A DNA stretch of 64,000 bases from contig NZ_JNZD01000024.1 in NCBI RefSeq assembly GCF_000725495.1, positions 121,419-185,418 on the forward strand. Reading direction: 5' to 3'. Numbering within the stretch: position 1 is the stretch's first letter; each line of letters starts with the position of its first letter. Source of the stretch: Streptomyces aureus (lineage in GTDB: Bacteria > Actinomycetota > Actinomycetes > Streptomycetales > Streptomycetaceae). Positions 16,131 to 25,959 of the stretch are shown one piece after another. The position numbers were made by a program, and so were the translations under genes. The notes beneath the pieces were generated by a model, which was not told the origin of the DNA, did not search any database, and worked only from the letters and a program-made list of their open reading frames with translations.

Positions 16131-18176
16131 GTGGCGAACGTGGAGCACGGCGGACGACCGGGCGACGGCTTCGTGAGGGCACCGGAGACGGTGCGGGCGC
16201 GGCTGCACGCTCTGCGCGCCGGGCTCTGGGCCGTCGCCGCGATACTCGCCGTACGGCAGGTCGCCACCGCCCTCGGTACGCCCCGGGCGGAGCGGCTGAC
16301 CGATCTGGGGACCTGGGTCGGCCCGAACGGCGTAGCGCACGTGACGGGCTCGCTCTACGACGGAACGCGCTTCAGCGGCACCCCGTTCGGCGGCCTCGTC
16401 CTCAGACCCCTCACCCGATCGGCCGAACAGGCCCTCGGCTGGGGATGGACCTTCGGCACCCTCCTCCTCATCGTCGCCCTCGGCCTGGTCGCCGCCCGCG
16501 CGCTGCCGCCCCCCGTGAGCCGGCGGACCGCGCTGCTCGCCGCGCCCGTGGCCGTCAGCCTGCTGATGCTCTCCCTCCCCGTCCGCAACGCCCTGAGCCT
16601 CGGCCAGACCGGAATCATCCCGGTGCTGCTCGTCCTGCTCGGCTGCTTCGCCGTCCGCGGGGAGCGCGCCTGCGGGGTCCTCGTCGGGCTCGCCGCAGCC
16701 CTCCAGCCGACCGTCCTGCTCTTCACCCCGCTGCTCTGGTGCACGGCACGCCGCCGCGCCGCCGTCTCCACCGCGGTCACCTTCGCCACCCTCACCGCGC
16801 TCGCCTGGGCCGCGATGCCCCGGGACTCGGCCGTCTACTGGGCGCACCACCCGGCGGGCGTGGGCCTCGGCGGGGGCGCGGACGATCTCGCCAACCAGTC
16901 GCTGCACGGCGCGCTGCTGCGGTTCGGCCTCACCGGGCCGCTGGAGATCGGGCTCTTCCTGGCCCTCGGCGCGGTCGTCGCCGTCGTCGGACTCCGGCGC
17001 GCGGTGCGCTACGCCCGGGACGGGCAGCTGCTGCTCGCCGTCGCGGTGACCGGCTGCGTGGCCGTCGCCGTCTCGCCCGCGACCTGGCAGCACCAGGTGC
17101 TGTGGGTACTGCTCGCCGTCGTCGGCCGGGCCGGCCGCAAGGCCTCGGACCGCCTCGTGTGGCCCGTCGCCGTCGTCCTCGTCATGACGCTGCCGACCCG
17201 CATGATGCTGCCGGACATGCCGATGCTGGACCCGCTGCGCGACAACACGGTGCTGATCGCCGCGCTGGCCGCCGCCGCCCTCGTACCGTTCCTCTCCCGC
17301 GCCTCCGCCCACTACCGGGCCCCGCTCCCCGCCGAGCGGGCTTCGCCCGTCCCGAGCCGGTTCAGGCGGATCCCGCTGCTGCCGTCCGGCCGGGTCCTCA
17401 CCCGCCCGAACCTGCTGCTCGAACTGCTCCTGATCCGCGTCGGCTACTCCGCCTACCAGCAGGTCCGGCTCGCCGCGACGGGCGGCACCGTGGCCGGCGG
17501 ACGGGCCGGCGCGGAACGCCACGGCGGCCAGGTCGCCGCCGTCGAGCGCTTCCTGCACCTGGACATCGAGCGCTGGGCCAACCACGCCGCGGTGCGCACG
17601 CCCTTCCTGCGGGACCTGTTCGACTTCTACTACGAGTCGTTCCACTTCGTCGTCCCGCTCACCGTCCTCGCCGTCCTCTACGTCCGGCGCCCCGCCGACT
17701 TCCGCTGGGCCCGGTCCGCCCTCGCGTTCGCCACCCTGCTCGCGCTCGTCGGCTTCTGGCTCTACCCGCTGGCCCCGCCGCGCCTGATGCCGGGCCTCGG
17801 CATCGTCGACACCGTGCACGGCGTGCAGGACTTCTCCAAGCCGGACTACGGCACGCTGACCGCGCTCACCAATCAGTACGCGGCGATGCCCTCGCTGCAC
17901 TTCGGCTGGTCCCTGTGGTGCGGGGCCGTCGTCGTGGTGCTGGCGCCGCGCCGGTGGATGAAGGCGCTGGGTCTGCTGCACCCGCTCCTGACGCTCTCCG
18001 CGATCGTGGCGACCGGCAACCACTGGGTCCTGGACGCCGTGGGCGGCGCGGCCGTGGTCGCCGCGGGCTTCGCGCTGACCCGGCTCGCCCAGGGGCCGCG
18101 ACCCCGGACGGCGGTGGCGGGGGCCGAGGAGGCGGTGAGACCGGCTGTGGGGGCGGGGGATCGGGGGCCGGGGTGA
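16131..18176 (+). CDS. bifunctional GT87 glycosyltransferase / PAP2-type phosphatase membrane protein
   Basis: A 681-residue polytopic protein made of two domains. The first about 390 residues are a GT-C polyprenol-phosphate-sugar glycosyltransferase of family GT87 (PimE-like), with many helices and the loop NALSLGQTGIIPVLLVLLG and DDLANQSLHGALLRFG. The C-terminal about 220 residues are a PAP2/inositol-phosphotransferase-type domain: DLFDFYYESFHFVVPL, then MPSLHFGWSLWCGA (catalytic His) and ATGNHWVLDAVGG (second His and Asp). Each half exists alone elsewhere; fused forms are known in Streptomyces. It probably builds a lipid-linked glycoconjugate, perhaps a phosphoinositol mannolipid. The GTG start follows GGGAGGG. 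Confidence 0.87.
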   Translation: MANVEHGGRPGDGFVRAPETVRARLHALRAGLWAVAAILAVRQVATALGTPRAERLTDLGTWVGPNGVAHVTGSLYDGTRFSGTPFGGLVLRPLTRSAEQALGWGWTFGTLLLIVALGLVAARALPPPVSRRTALLAAPVAVSLLMLSLPVRNALSLGQTGIIPVLLVLLGCFAVRGERACGVLVGLAAALQPTVLLFTPLLWCTARRRAAVSTAVTFATLTALAWAAMPRDSAVYWAHHPAGVGLGGGADDLANQSLHGALLRFGLTGPLEIGLFLALGAVVAVVGLRRAVRYARDGQLLLAVAVTGCVAVAVSPATWQHQVLWVLLAVVGRAGRKASDRLVWPVAVVLVMTLPTRMMLPDMPMLDPLRDNTVLIAALAAAALVPFLSRASAHYRAPLPAERASPVPSRFRRIPLLPSGRVLTRPNLLLELLLIRVGYSAYQQVRLAATGGTVAGGRAGAERHGGQVAAVERFLHLDIERWANHAAVRTPFLRDLFDFYYESFHFVVPLTVLAVLYVRRPADFRWARSALAFATLLALVGFWLYPLAPPRLMPGLGIVDTVHGVQDFSKPDYGTLTALTNQYAAMPSLHFGWSLWCGAVVVVLAPRRWMKALGLLHPLLTLSAIVATGNHWVLDAVGGAAVVAAGFALTRLAQGPRPRTAVAGAEEAVRPAVGAGDRGPG

Positions 18177-18206
18177 TGGGGTGATGGGGTGATCGCGTGA
18201 GGGGGC

Positions 18207-18310
18207 GGGTCCGGTCCGGTGGGTGGGTCGGGGCCGTGCCGGTGCATCAGCCCGTCGCCGTCGGACGGGGATGTGGACGTTAGTGGCGACGGGCATCGAT
18301 GTACCGGCAC
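18207..18310 (+). repeat. dispersed intergenic hairpin repeat, copy C
   Basis: Same palindrome as copies A, B and D, with the full right arm gggcatcgatgtaccggcac. It starts 30 bp after the stop codon of the GT87-PAP2 gene and is directly followed by decayed flank sequence. Confidence 0.88.
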
Positions 18311-18700
18311 GTCCCCTCGCGCCGGATTCCGGGTGCAGCTGAATCGTGGCCGGGGCCAGCCCGTCGCGTGCGTGGCCGGGTGTCGGTGAATCGTGGCTGA
18401 GTTCCAGACCCCTGCGCCGGATCCCGGCTGCGGGAGCGTCGTGGTGGCGACGGCCTGTGATGTACCGGCACGGCCCCTCACGTGCGTCGCCGAGTGCGGC
18501 TGCTTGGTGGCTGACACCGTGGGCTTCGCGGGGTGGTGGGTGGTGGTGGGTGGCGCGGGGTGCGGGGGTGCGGGTGCGGTGCGGGTGGTTCGTGGTGAGG
18601 GGCGTCGGGGTGTCCGGGGGCGGGCGGGGCGTGTGGGCGGCGCGGGTCTCGGGGGAGGCAGGGGGTGAGCGCGGGAGAGTGCCCCTGCCTCCCCCGGGAC
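18311..18700. other. intergenic region with decayed repeat flanks
   Basis: Between 18311 and 18480 the motifs cgcgccggatt, gtgaatcgtggctgag and gatgtaccggcacg recur, the same mosaic that flanks the other hairpin copies. From 18490 to 18660 the strand is extremely G/T-rich (ggtggtgggtgg). No gene was seen. Confidence 0.6.
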
Positions 18701-18730
18701 GGGCCGGCGGCGCCGGGAGGCCGCCGGCCC
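18701..18730 (-). terminator. hairpin terminator of the CYP125 gene
   Basis: gggccggcggc pairs with gccgccggccc across an 8-base loop, 17 bp downstream of the P450 stop codon. Confidence 0.75.
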
Positions 18731-18746
18731 GAGCGTGCGCGGCGCC

Positions 18747-19991
18747 CTAGCCGTGGGCGACCCGGAGTTCCTTCACCCCGTTCAGCCAGGCGGACCGGAG
18801 ACGGCGGGGATCGCCCGCCAGCCGCAGGTCCGGCATCGCGTCCGCGATCGCGTTGAAGATCAGGTCGATCTCCAGCGTGGCCAGGGACTTGCCGAGGCAG
18901 AAGTGCGGACCGCCGCCGCCGAAACCGAGGTGCGGGTTGGGGTCACGGGTGATGTCGAAGACCTCGGGGCGCTCGAACACCTCGGGGTCGTGGTTGGCGG
19001 AGGAGTAGAAGATGCCGACCCGGTCGCCCTTCCTGATCCGCTGCCCGCCCAGCTCGGTGTCCTGGGTCGCGGTGCGCTGGAAGGCGACGACCGGCGTCGC
19101 CCAGCGGACGATCTCCTCGGCGGTGGTCCTCGGCCGCCGACTCTTGTAGAGGTCCCACTGGTCGGGGTGGGTGAGCAGGGCGTGCATCCCGTGCGTGATC
19201 GCGTTGCGGGTCGTCTCGTTGCCGGCCACCGCCAGCAGCAGGACGAAGAACCCGAACTCGTCGGAGGCCAGGTTCCCCTGGTCCTCCGCCGCCACCAGGG
19301 TGCTGACGATGTCCTTGGCGGGGCACTGCTTGCGGTCCGCCGCCATGTTCATCGCGTACGAGATCAGCTCGGTGGCCGACTCGGCGCCGATCTCCTCGGT
19401 GATCGCGTACTCCGGATCGTCGTACGCCACCATCTTGTTGGACCAGTCGAAGATCTTGACGCGGTCCTCCTGCGGGACGCCGATGAGCTCCGCGATCGCC
19501 TGCAACGGCAGTTCGCAGGCGACCTGGGTCACGAAGTCGAAGGTGCCGTCGGGGGCGGCCCCGGCGAGCGCGTTCGCCACGATCGAGGCGGCGCGGGCGC
19601 GCAGCGCGTCCTCCAGCGAGCGGATCGCCCGCGGGGTGAAGCCGCGCTGCACGATCTGGCGGACCCTCGTGTGCTCGGGCGGGTCCATGTTCAGCATGAT
19701 GAGCCGCTGGACCTCGATCTGTTCCCGCTGGATGTGCTCGTTGAAGCGGATCACGGCCGTGTTGAGGAACGAGGAGAACAACTCGGGGTGCGTCGAGACG
19801 TACTTGACGTCCGAGTGCCGGGTGACGGCCCAGTAGCCGTCGTCCTCGAACCCCGCGACACCGGGCTGCTGCGGGACCCAGTGGACCGGTTCGGCTCGGC
19901 GCAGCTCGGCGAACTCCGGCAGGGGCACACGCTGGTGCAGCACATCGGGGTCGGTGAAATCGAACCCGTCGGGCAGCGCTGGACAGGGCAT
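18747..19991 (-). CDS. cyp125: cytochrome P450, CYP125-type steroid 26/27-monooxygenase
   Basis: A 414-residue P450. It has I-helix LLLAVAGNETTRNAITHGM, ExxR as EEIVRW, and the haem loop FGGGGPHFCLGKSLA with the thiolate Cys near residue 356. The N-terminus PALPDGFDFTDPDVLHQRVPLPEFAELR, the segment MLNMDPPEHTRVRQIV and DIVSTLVAAEDQGNL are very like actinobacterial CYP125, which oxidises the cholesterol side chain at C26/27 to the acid. The ATG is preceded by GGAG; a TTG two codons earlier is less likely. The promoter carries both operator types of the proposed regulon. The ferredoxin gene about 13 kb away is a likely redox partner. Substrate inferred from family. Confidence 0.87.
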   Translation of the reverse strand: MPCPALPDGFDFTDPDVLHQRVPLPEFAELRRAEPVHWVPQQPGVAGFEDDGYWAVTRHSDVKYVSTHPELFSSFLNTAVIRFNEHIQREQIEVQRLIMLNMDPPEHTRVRQIVQRGFTPRAIRSLEDALRARAASIVANALAGAAPDGTFDFVTQVACELPLQAIAELIGVPQEDRVKIFDWSNKMVAYDDPEYAITEEIGAESATELISYAMNMAADRKQCPAKDIVSTLVAAEDQGNLASDEFGFFVLLLAVAGNETTRNAITHGMHALLTHPDQWDLYKSRRPRTTAEEIVRWATPVVAFQRTATQDTELGGQRIRKGDRVGIFYSSANHDPEVFERPEVFDITRDPNPHLGFGGGGPHFCLGKSLATLEIDLIFNAIADAMPDLRLAGDPRRLRSAWLNGVKELRVAHG

Positions 19992-20009
19992 CGGCAACTC
20001 CAGGTCGCT

Positions 20010-20026
20010 TCTGACGGTCCATCAGA
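20010..20026. promoter_or_regulatory. TCTGAC-N5-GTCAGA palindrome, site 1
   Basis: TCTGACGGTCCATCAGA lies 19 bp upstream of the CYP125 start, within the divergent region shared with the thiolase gene. Four other copies of this palindrome precede other steroid-type genes in the window. The binding protein is unknown; the size and symmetry fit a TetR dimer. Confidence 0.65.
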
Positions 20027-20048
20027 ATAAGAGAACCGCCGTGAAGGT

Positions 20049-20062
20049 AGTAACGGGTTCTA
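20049..20062. promoter_or_regulatory. kstR box: KstR-type operator, one mismatch
   Basis: AGTAACGGGTTCTA matches the KstR core TnnAACnnGTTnnA except at the first base. It lies 58 bp upstream of the CYP125 start. Confidence 0.55.
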
Positions 20063-20179
20063 CAAGTGGCAAGAGGCGCGGGACCTCCAATTGCGTGCGG
20101 GATGCGTGCAGATCACGACTTCGGGAGCTGCACGACCCTTGCGGCGCGGGGGGTTCGCTCAGCAAACTGCACGCAGAAC

Positions 20180-20193
20180 TGGTACGCGTTCTA
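20180..20193. promoter_or_regulatory. kstR box: KstR-type operator near the thiolase promoter
   Basis: TGGTACGCGTTCTA matches the KstR core with one mismatch (TAC for AAC), about 90 bp upstream of the thiolase start. It is extended by tagttct, so the outer arms are also symmetric. Confidence 0.5.
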
Positions 20194-20194
20194 G

Positions 20195-21454
<1,260 letters not shown>

Positions 21455-21528
21455 GTTCGGGTGGGGATGGGGGTGGGGTGGGGCCCGCTTGGGTGTGGGT
21501 GTGGGTTGTCAGGGGTGGGTGGTGGTCT

Positions 21529-22144
21529 TCACTCGCGGCCCGAGACCGTTGCCGCCAGGGTCGCCGGGACCAGTGCGGCGATCAGCAGGGGGAGCGCCAG
21601 CCCCTGGTGCAGGACCAGCCACGCGCCGAGCAGGGCGCCCACCGCCATCGCCAGTACGGAGGCGGTCCGGCGCGGGGAGTGACGGCCCGCGCCGCCGGAG
21701 CCGGCGGACCGTCGCGTTGCGCAGGCCCATCGCGAAGGCCGTGACCGCGATCACGGTGTACGTGGTGGCGGTGGCGTGCGGGGCGGCGAAGGCGACCGCC
21801 GCGCAGGCGGCCGTCAGGAGGGCCTCGGCGGCGAAGGTGGCGCGGGCCCAGGTGCGGCGGGGGCCGGCGCCGAGGCGGACGGAGGTGCGGCCGCCGGTCG
21901 CCGCTCCGGCGACGAAGCAGCACAGGGAGGTGAGGGTGTGGGGGACCGAGAAGCCGGGGGCGCCGGCGGCGGCGAAGCCGAGGACCACGACGTTGCCGGT
22001 CATGTTCGCGGTGAAGACGTGGCCCAGGCCCAGGTAGCTGACCGCGTCGATGAGTCCGCTGACCACGGTCAGTGAGAGCAGCGTGGGGACGAGTCGCAGG
22101 CCTCGTGACTCCGGGTCGATGGGTGGGTCCGTCTGCGTGGTCAT
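21529..22144 (-). pseudogene. DUF1275 (YoaK-type) membrane protein gene, broken by internal deletion and frameshift
   Basis: The N-terminal part is a normal DUF1275 protein: LLSLTVVSGLIDAVSYLGLG, VFTANMTGNVVVLGFAA, FVAGAATGGRTSVR and FAMGLRNATVRRL. Straight after this the frame changes. The expected C-terminus (RRTASVLAMAVGALLGAWLVLHQG onward, ending SGRE and a stop at 21529) is present but in another frame. The highly conserved VPDLTTTVLTLTLTG segment between them is missing, so about 80 bases are lost near 21698. The C-terminal part lies inside a 100-bp block that is duplicated exactly about 870 bp away. It may be true decay or an assembly error. Confidence 0.82.
21599..21698 (+). repeat. 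100-bp direct duplication, copy 1 (inside the DUF1275 remnant)
   Basis: It is identical over exactly 100 bases to the second copy; the flanking bases differ at once on both sides (c/g at left, a/g at right). It encodes the last-but-one part of the DUF1275 C-terminus. Confidence 0.95.
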
Positions 22145-22168
22145 GGAGGTCAGTCCACCACGGCTCGG

Positions 22169-22270
22169 TCCCGGTCCGGTGGTGGGTCGGGGCCGTGCCG
22201 GTGCATCAGCCCGTCGCCGTCGGACGGAGATGTGGACGTTGGTGGCGACGGGCATCGATGTACCGGCACG
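22169..22270 (+). repeat. dispersed intergenic hairpin repeat, copy D
   Basis: Fourth copy of the palindromic element, 25 bp upstream of the DUF1275 start. It is the most diverged in the loop (gttggtgg for gttagtgg) but keeps both arms. Confidence 0.86.
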
Positions 22271-22382
22271 CGCGCCGGATCGGCGGGTGCCGGTGGATCG
22301 TGGCTGAGTTTCAGCCCCTCGCGCCGGATCCTGGGTGCGGGTGCGCTGTGGTGCCTGGCCATGCAAACCCCGGCCGGCGAAG

Positions 22383-22470
22383 TTCCAGCCCCTCCGGCCC
22401 ACCTTTCGGGTGCGGGGGAGATTTCAGCCCCTCCGGCGTTTGAGGAGCGGGGGTCCGGGGGCGGAGCCCC
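22383..22470 (+). repeat. common Streptomyces intergenic palindromic repeat
   Basis: Two starts of ttycagcccctccggc are followed by gtttgaggagcggggg and gtccgggggcggagcccc. This matches a dispersed palindromic family I recognise from many Streptomyces intergenic regions. Its right end runs straight into the second 100-bp copy. Confidence 0.7.
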
Positions 22471-22564
22471 TGGTGCAGGACCAGCCACGCGCCGAGCAGG
22501 GCGCCCACCGCCATCGCCAGTACGGAGGCGGTCCGGCGCGGGGAGTGACGGCCCGCGCCGCCGG
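22465..22564 (+). repeat. 100-bp direct duplication, copy 2
   Basis: Exact copy of the 100-bp block in the DUF1275 remnant, here without the rest of the gene. Read on the minus strand it still encodes VLAMAVGALLGAWLVLHQG, then runs into the intergenic repeat. Confidence 0.95.
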
Positions 22565-22581
22565 GGTGCCGGGGTACGGGA

Positions 22582-22614
22582 AAGGCGGCAGCCCCGGGGT
22601 GGGGGTGCCGCCTT
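22582..22614 (-). terminator. hairpin terminator of the transglycosylase gene
   Basis: aaggcggcagcccc pairs with ggggtgccgcctt over a short loop, 15 bp downstream of the stop codon. The A/T flanks on both sides of the stem fit an intrinsic terminator. Confidence 0.82.
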
Positions 22615-22629
22615 GGGATTGCGGGCTGA

Positions 22630-23049
22630 TCAGTACCAGCCGTTGGCCTGCCAGAAGCTCCAGGCCGCGGTCGGGCTGCCGTAGCGGGAGTTCATGTAGT
22701 CCAGACCCCACTTGATCTGGGTCTTGGGGTTGGTCTTCCAGTCGGAACCGGCGGAGGCCATCTTCGACCCGGGCAGCGCCTGGACCAGGCCGTACGCACC
22801 GGAAGACGAGTTGGTCGCGCTGACGTTCCAGCCGCTCTCGTGCTCGACGATCTTGCTGAAGGCGTTGAACTGCGAGGCGTCCGGAATCATCTCGTGAGCG
22901 ATCGACTTCGCGGCGGAGGCGGTGGTCGGCGTGGCGGCCTGGGCGGGCGCCGCGGCCAGGACCATGCCGGCGGTGGCGGCGGCCACAGCGGTACCGGCGA
23001 GGGCCTTCTTCGGGGAGGAGACGATGCGGCGGAGAGCGGAGACGGACAC
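22630..23049 (-). CDS. secreted transglycosylase SLT-domain protein
   Basis: A 139-residue secreted protein. The signal peptide runs from MSVSALRRIVSSPKKALAG through a hydrophobic Ala-rich core to AQAAT (cleavage near residue 38). The mature domain is a compact lysozyme-like fold: FSKIVEHESGWNVSATNSSSGAYGLVQALPG holds the catalytic Glu and the SLT-type SGAYGLxQ motif, and it ends AWSFWQANGWY. It probably cleaves glycan strands of peptidoglycan during growth. The GTG start is chosen because it gives a standard signal peptide; the ribosome site is weak. Monocistronic with its own terminator. Confidence 0.88.
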   Translation of the reverse strand: MSVSALRRIVSSPKKALAGTAVAAATAGMVLAAAPAQAATPTTASAAKSIAHEMIPDASQFNAFSKIVEHESGWNVSATNSSSGAYGLVQALPGSKMASAGSDWKTNPKTQIKWGLDYMNSRYGSPTAAWSFWQANGWY

Positions 23050-23428
23050 GGAGAACCTGTTTCTTCGGGGACATGGAGTCGCTGGTGCGCCGTGGCCACG
23101 TGGTGTGTGGCAGGAGCGGCGTACGTCGGCGCCGCGGCCCGTGGGGGCTCGTGGTGCCTGGCGACGTCCCCAAGACAAACAGGATCCGAACCCGTCCGCA
23201 ATGACCCTTTTTACTAGTTGTGGTCGCATGTGGGGGGAACGTCTGCCGTGTGACCTGGCTCTCAAACCGCAGGTCAGGGGGCGGATTGGTGGGGCCATGA
23301 CATCCACTTCAGGCTACTAGGGCGCCTCGTATGTGACCTGCGCCCTGTGGGCCTCTTCACCCCGGGTCTGACGGACGGTGCGGGGCGGGCCACGCGGTGC
23401 TGCCGGGTGATGTGACCTGGGTCCCGGA
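23050..23428. other. intergenic region, no gene recognised
   Basis: The right half lies downstream of the ECF operon and the left half upstream of the transglycosylase gene. An AT-rich patch (ccctttttactagttgtgg, about 23205-23223) could be the transglycosylase promoter. No clear hairpin follows the ECF operon. Confidence 0.5.
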
Positions 23429-24262
23429 TCAGGGGGTGTCGAACGTGACCGGGCTCTCGAAGGCCGCCCGGCGCGTGGCCCGGCGCAGGGCCTTGAGCAG
23501 GGTCGTGCCGACCGTCAGGGTCAGGACGACGGTGACGACCGCCCGTCCCAGGTCCCAGCCGAGGGACGTGGCCAGGCAGTACGCGACGAAGCGGGCGAGG
23601 TTGGCGGGCAGGGCGGCGTGCGGGTCGAAGGCGATGTTCGAGGCCAGCGCGCTCATGAAGGGCCAGCCGGCCAGGTTCATGACCGTGCCGTACGCGAAGG
23701 CCGCCAGGAAGCCGTATCCGGCGAGCATCAGCAGCTCCGCGCGGCCGCGCAGCCGGTCGGGGCCCGGCAGGAGACCCGCCCCCATCGTGAACCAGCCCAT
23801 GGCCAGCATCTGGAACGGCATCCAGGGCCCCACCCCGCCGGTCAGCAGGGCCGACGCGAACATCGTCACGGACCCGAGGACGTAGCCGAACCCCGGCCCG
23901 AGCACCCGGCCGCTCAGCACCATCAGGAAGAACATCGGCTCGATGCCCGCGGTCCCGGCCCCGATCGGGCGCAGCGCCGCGCCGGTCGCGGCCAGCACGC
24001 CGAGCATCGCGACCGCCTTCGGGCCGAGTCCCGACTCGGAGATCGTCGCCGCGACCACCGCGACCAGCAGGACGAGCAGGCCCGCGAACAGCCAGGGAGC
24101 GTCCTGGGCGTGCGCGCTGACCTGGGAGCCGGGCCCGGCGAACAGCGGCCAGGCGAATCCGGCGGCGCCGGTCGCGCTGACCAGGGCCAGGGCGGCCACG
24201 GAACGCGGGCCGAGGCGGACGGCCCGGGCCTGGGCCTGGGGGCGGGCGCCGGAGGCGGTCAT
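23429..24262 (-). CDS. ECF transporter S component (substrate-binding membrane protein)
   Basis: A 277-residue polytopic protein of the ECF S-component group with about six helices. Characteristic stretches are GTAGIEPMFFLMVLSGRVLGPGFGYVLGSVTMFASALLTGGVGPWMPFQMLAMGWFTMGAG and the C-terminal helix with GWDLGRAVVTVVL. S components bind the vitamin and dock to the EcfT/EcfA motor. It is the last gene of a five-gene operon behind a cobalamin riboswitch, so cobalamin or a corrinoid precursor is the likely cargo. Its ATG overlaps the stop codon of the ATPase gene (ATGA), showing coupled translation. Confidence 0.84.
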   Translation of the reverse strand: MTASGARPQAQARAVRLGPRSVAALALVSATGAAGFAWPLFAGPGSQVSAHAQDAPWLFAGLLVLLVAVVAATISESGLGPKAVAMLGVLAATGAALRPIGAGTAGIEPMFFLMVLSGRVLGPGFGYVLGSVTMFASALLTGGVGPWMPFQMLAMGWFTMGAGLLPGPDRLRGRAELLMLAGYGFLAAFAYGTVMNLAGWPFMSALASNIAFDPHAALPANLARFVAYCLATSLGWDLGRAVVTVVLTLTVGTTLLKALRRATRRAAFESPVTFDTP

Positions 24263-25959
24263 GCGAGGGCCCTTCCGACCTGGGCGACGGTGAGCCACCG
24301 CGCGGGGGCCAGGATCTTGGCGACCTGCGGGGCGAAGGACGGGGACGCGACGACCACCTCGGCGGTGGGGCCGTCGGCGACGATCTCGCCGTCCGCGAGG
24401 ATCAGCACCCGGTCGGCGAGTTCGGCGGCCAGTTCCACGTCGTGCGTGGCCAGCACGATCGCGTGCCCCTCGGCCGCGAGGCCGCGCAGCACGGTGACGA
24501 GGCGCGCCTTGGCCGCGTAGTCGAGGCCGCGTGTCGGCTCGTCGAGGAGCAGCAGCGGGGGGCGGGCGGTGAGGACGACGGCCAGCGCCAGGGCCAGCCG
24601 CTGTCCCTCCGACAGGTCACGGGGGTGCGTGTCGTCCGCGATGTCCGGCAGCAGCCCGGTCACCAGCGCCCGGCAGGTTCCGGCGGCGGCCCCGGCGTCC
24701 TCGTCGGCCGCCGCGCATTCGGCGGCCACCGTGTCCGCGTACAGCAGGTCCCGCGGTTCCTGCGGTACGAGTCCCACCCGGCGCACGAGGTCGCGGGGTG
24801 CCGTCCGGTGCGGTGCCGCCCCGCCGACCCGTACGGAGCCGGCGGCCGGTTCGACCAGCCCGACCAGTGCCGCGAGCAGGGTCGACTTCCCGGCGCCGTT
24901 GCGGCCCATCAGCGCGACGGTCTCGCCCGGCCCAGCGGTCAGGGAGACCCGGCGCAGTGCTTCGACCCGTCCCCGCCGGACGGCCAGCGACTCCACCACG
25001 GCCACCTCGGAGGAGGGCGGGACGGGGGCCGGGCCGCGGCCGCGCAGGAGGCGGGAGAAGGTGGAGCGGGGAGGAAGGGGGGAGGGGGCAGCGGTGGGGC
25101 TCGCGGGTGCCGGAGGGAGGGGGGAAGGGGAAGCGGGCGGTGCCGCGGGGAGGCGGTCGCGCAGGGTGGGCGCCCGGCGGCGGGCGTCGCGCACGGTCAG
25201 CGGGAGCGGGGACCAGCCGGCCAGCCGGCCGAGTTCGACCACCGGCGGACAGACCGGGGACACGGCCATGATCTCGGACGGGGTGCCGAGCGTCAGGGGT
25301 TCGCCCGGCGCGGGCAGGAGGGCGATCCGGTCGGCGTACTGCACGACCCGCTCCAGACGGTGTTCGGCCATCAGGACCGTGGTGCCGAGGTCGTGGACCA
25401 GGCGCTGCAGGACGGCGAGGACCTCCTCGGCGGCGCCGGGGTCCAGTGCCGAGGTGGGTTCGTCGAGGACCAGGACCCGCGGGTGCGGGGTGAGCACCGA
25501 ACCGATCGCGACCCGCTGCTGCTGGCCGCCGGACAGCGTGGCGATCGGACGGTCGCGGAGGTCGGCCAGCGAGAGGAGGTCGAGGGTCTCCTCGACGCGG
25601 CGGCGCATCACGGCGGGCGCGAGACCGAGCGACTCCATGCCGTAAGCGAGTTCGTCCTCCACCGTGTCCGTCACGAAGTGGGACAGCGGGTCCTGGCCCA
25701 CCGTGCCCACCACGTCGGCGAGTTCGCGCGGCTTGTGGGTACGGGTGTCCCGCCCCGCGACGGTGACCCGGCCGCGCAGCGTTCCCCCGGTGAAGTGCGG
25801 GACCAGCCCGCTCACCGCGCCCAGCACCGTCGACTTGCCGACCCCGGACGGGCCGGCCAGCAGCACCAGTTCGCCCTCCGGGACCTCGAAGTCCACGCCC
25901 CGGACGGAGGGTCCGGCCGCTCCCGCGTAGGTCACGGAGACGTCCTCGAAGCGGATCAC
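24259..25959 (-). CDS. ECF transporter ATPase with two fused ATP-binding domains
   Basis: A 566-residue protein joining two ABC domains that are separate EcfA1/EcfA2 proteins in many bacteria. Domain 1 has GPSGVGKST, LSGGQQQRVAIGSVL and LVLDEPTSALD. Domain 2, after a Pro/Ser-rich linker, has GRNGAGKST, LSEGQRLALALAVVL and LLLDEPTRGLD. Both keep Walker A, signature and Walker B, although the second signature is LSEGQ. It powers uptake by the neighbouring EcfT and S component. The GTG start overlaps the EcfT stop (GTGA) and has GAGGAG upstream. Confidence 0.92.
   Translation of the reverse strand: MIRFEDVSVTYAGAAGPSVRGVDFEVPEGELVLLAGPSGVGKSTVLGAVSGLVPHFTGGTLRGRVTVAGRDTRTHKPRELADVVGTVGQDPLSHFVTDTVEDELAYGMESLGLAPAVMRRRVEETLDLLSLADLRDRPIATLSGGQQQRVAIGSVLTPHPRVLVLDEPTSALDPGAAEEVLAVLQRLVHDLGTTVLMAEHRLERVVQYADRIALLPAPGEPLTLGTPSEIMAVSPVCPPVVELGRLAGWSPLPLTVRDARRRAPTLRDRLPAAPPASPSPLPPAPASPTAAPSPLPPRSTFSRLLRGRGPAPVPPSSEVAVVESLAVRRGRVEALRRVSLTAGPGETVALMGRNGAGKSTLLAALVGLVEPAAGSVRVGGAAPHRTAPRDLVRRVGLVPQEPRDLLYADTVAAECAAADEDAGAAAGTCRALVTGLLPDIADDTHPRDLSEGQRLALALAVVLTARPPLLLLDEPTRGLDYAAKARLVTVLRGLAAEGHAIVLATHDVELAAELADRVLILADGEIVADGPTAEVVVASPSFAPQVAKILAPARWLTVAQVGRALA

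Noticed and set aside
15831..18296. 821-residue minus-strand frame opposite the GT87-PAP2 gene
   Set aside because: The translation is Glu/Arg/Gln-rich without motifs, while the plus strand has clear membrane and PAP2 motifs.
21509..22402. Reading the DUF1275 locus as one intact 297-residue gene
   Set aside because: The first about 86 codons are repeat sequence and the last about 60 are out of frame with the true C-terminus.
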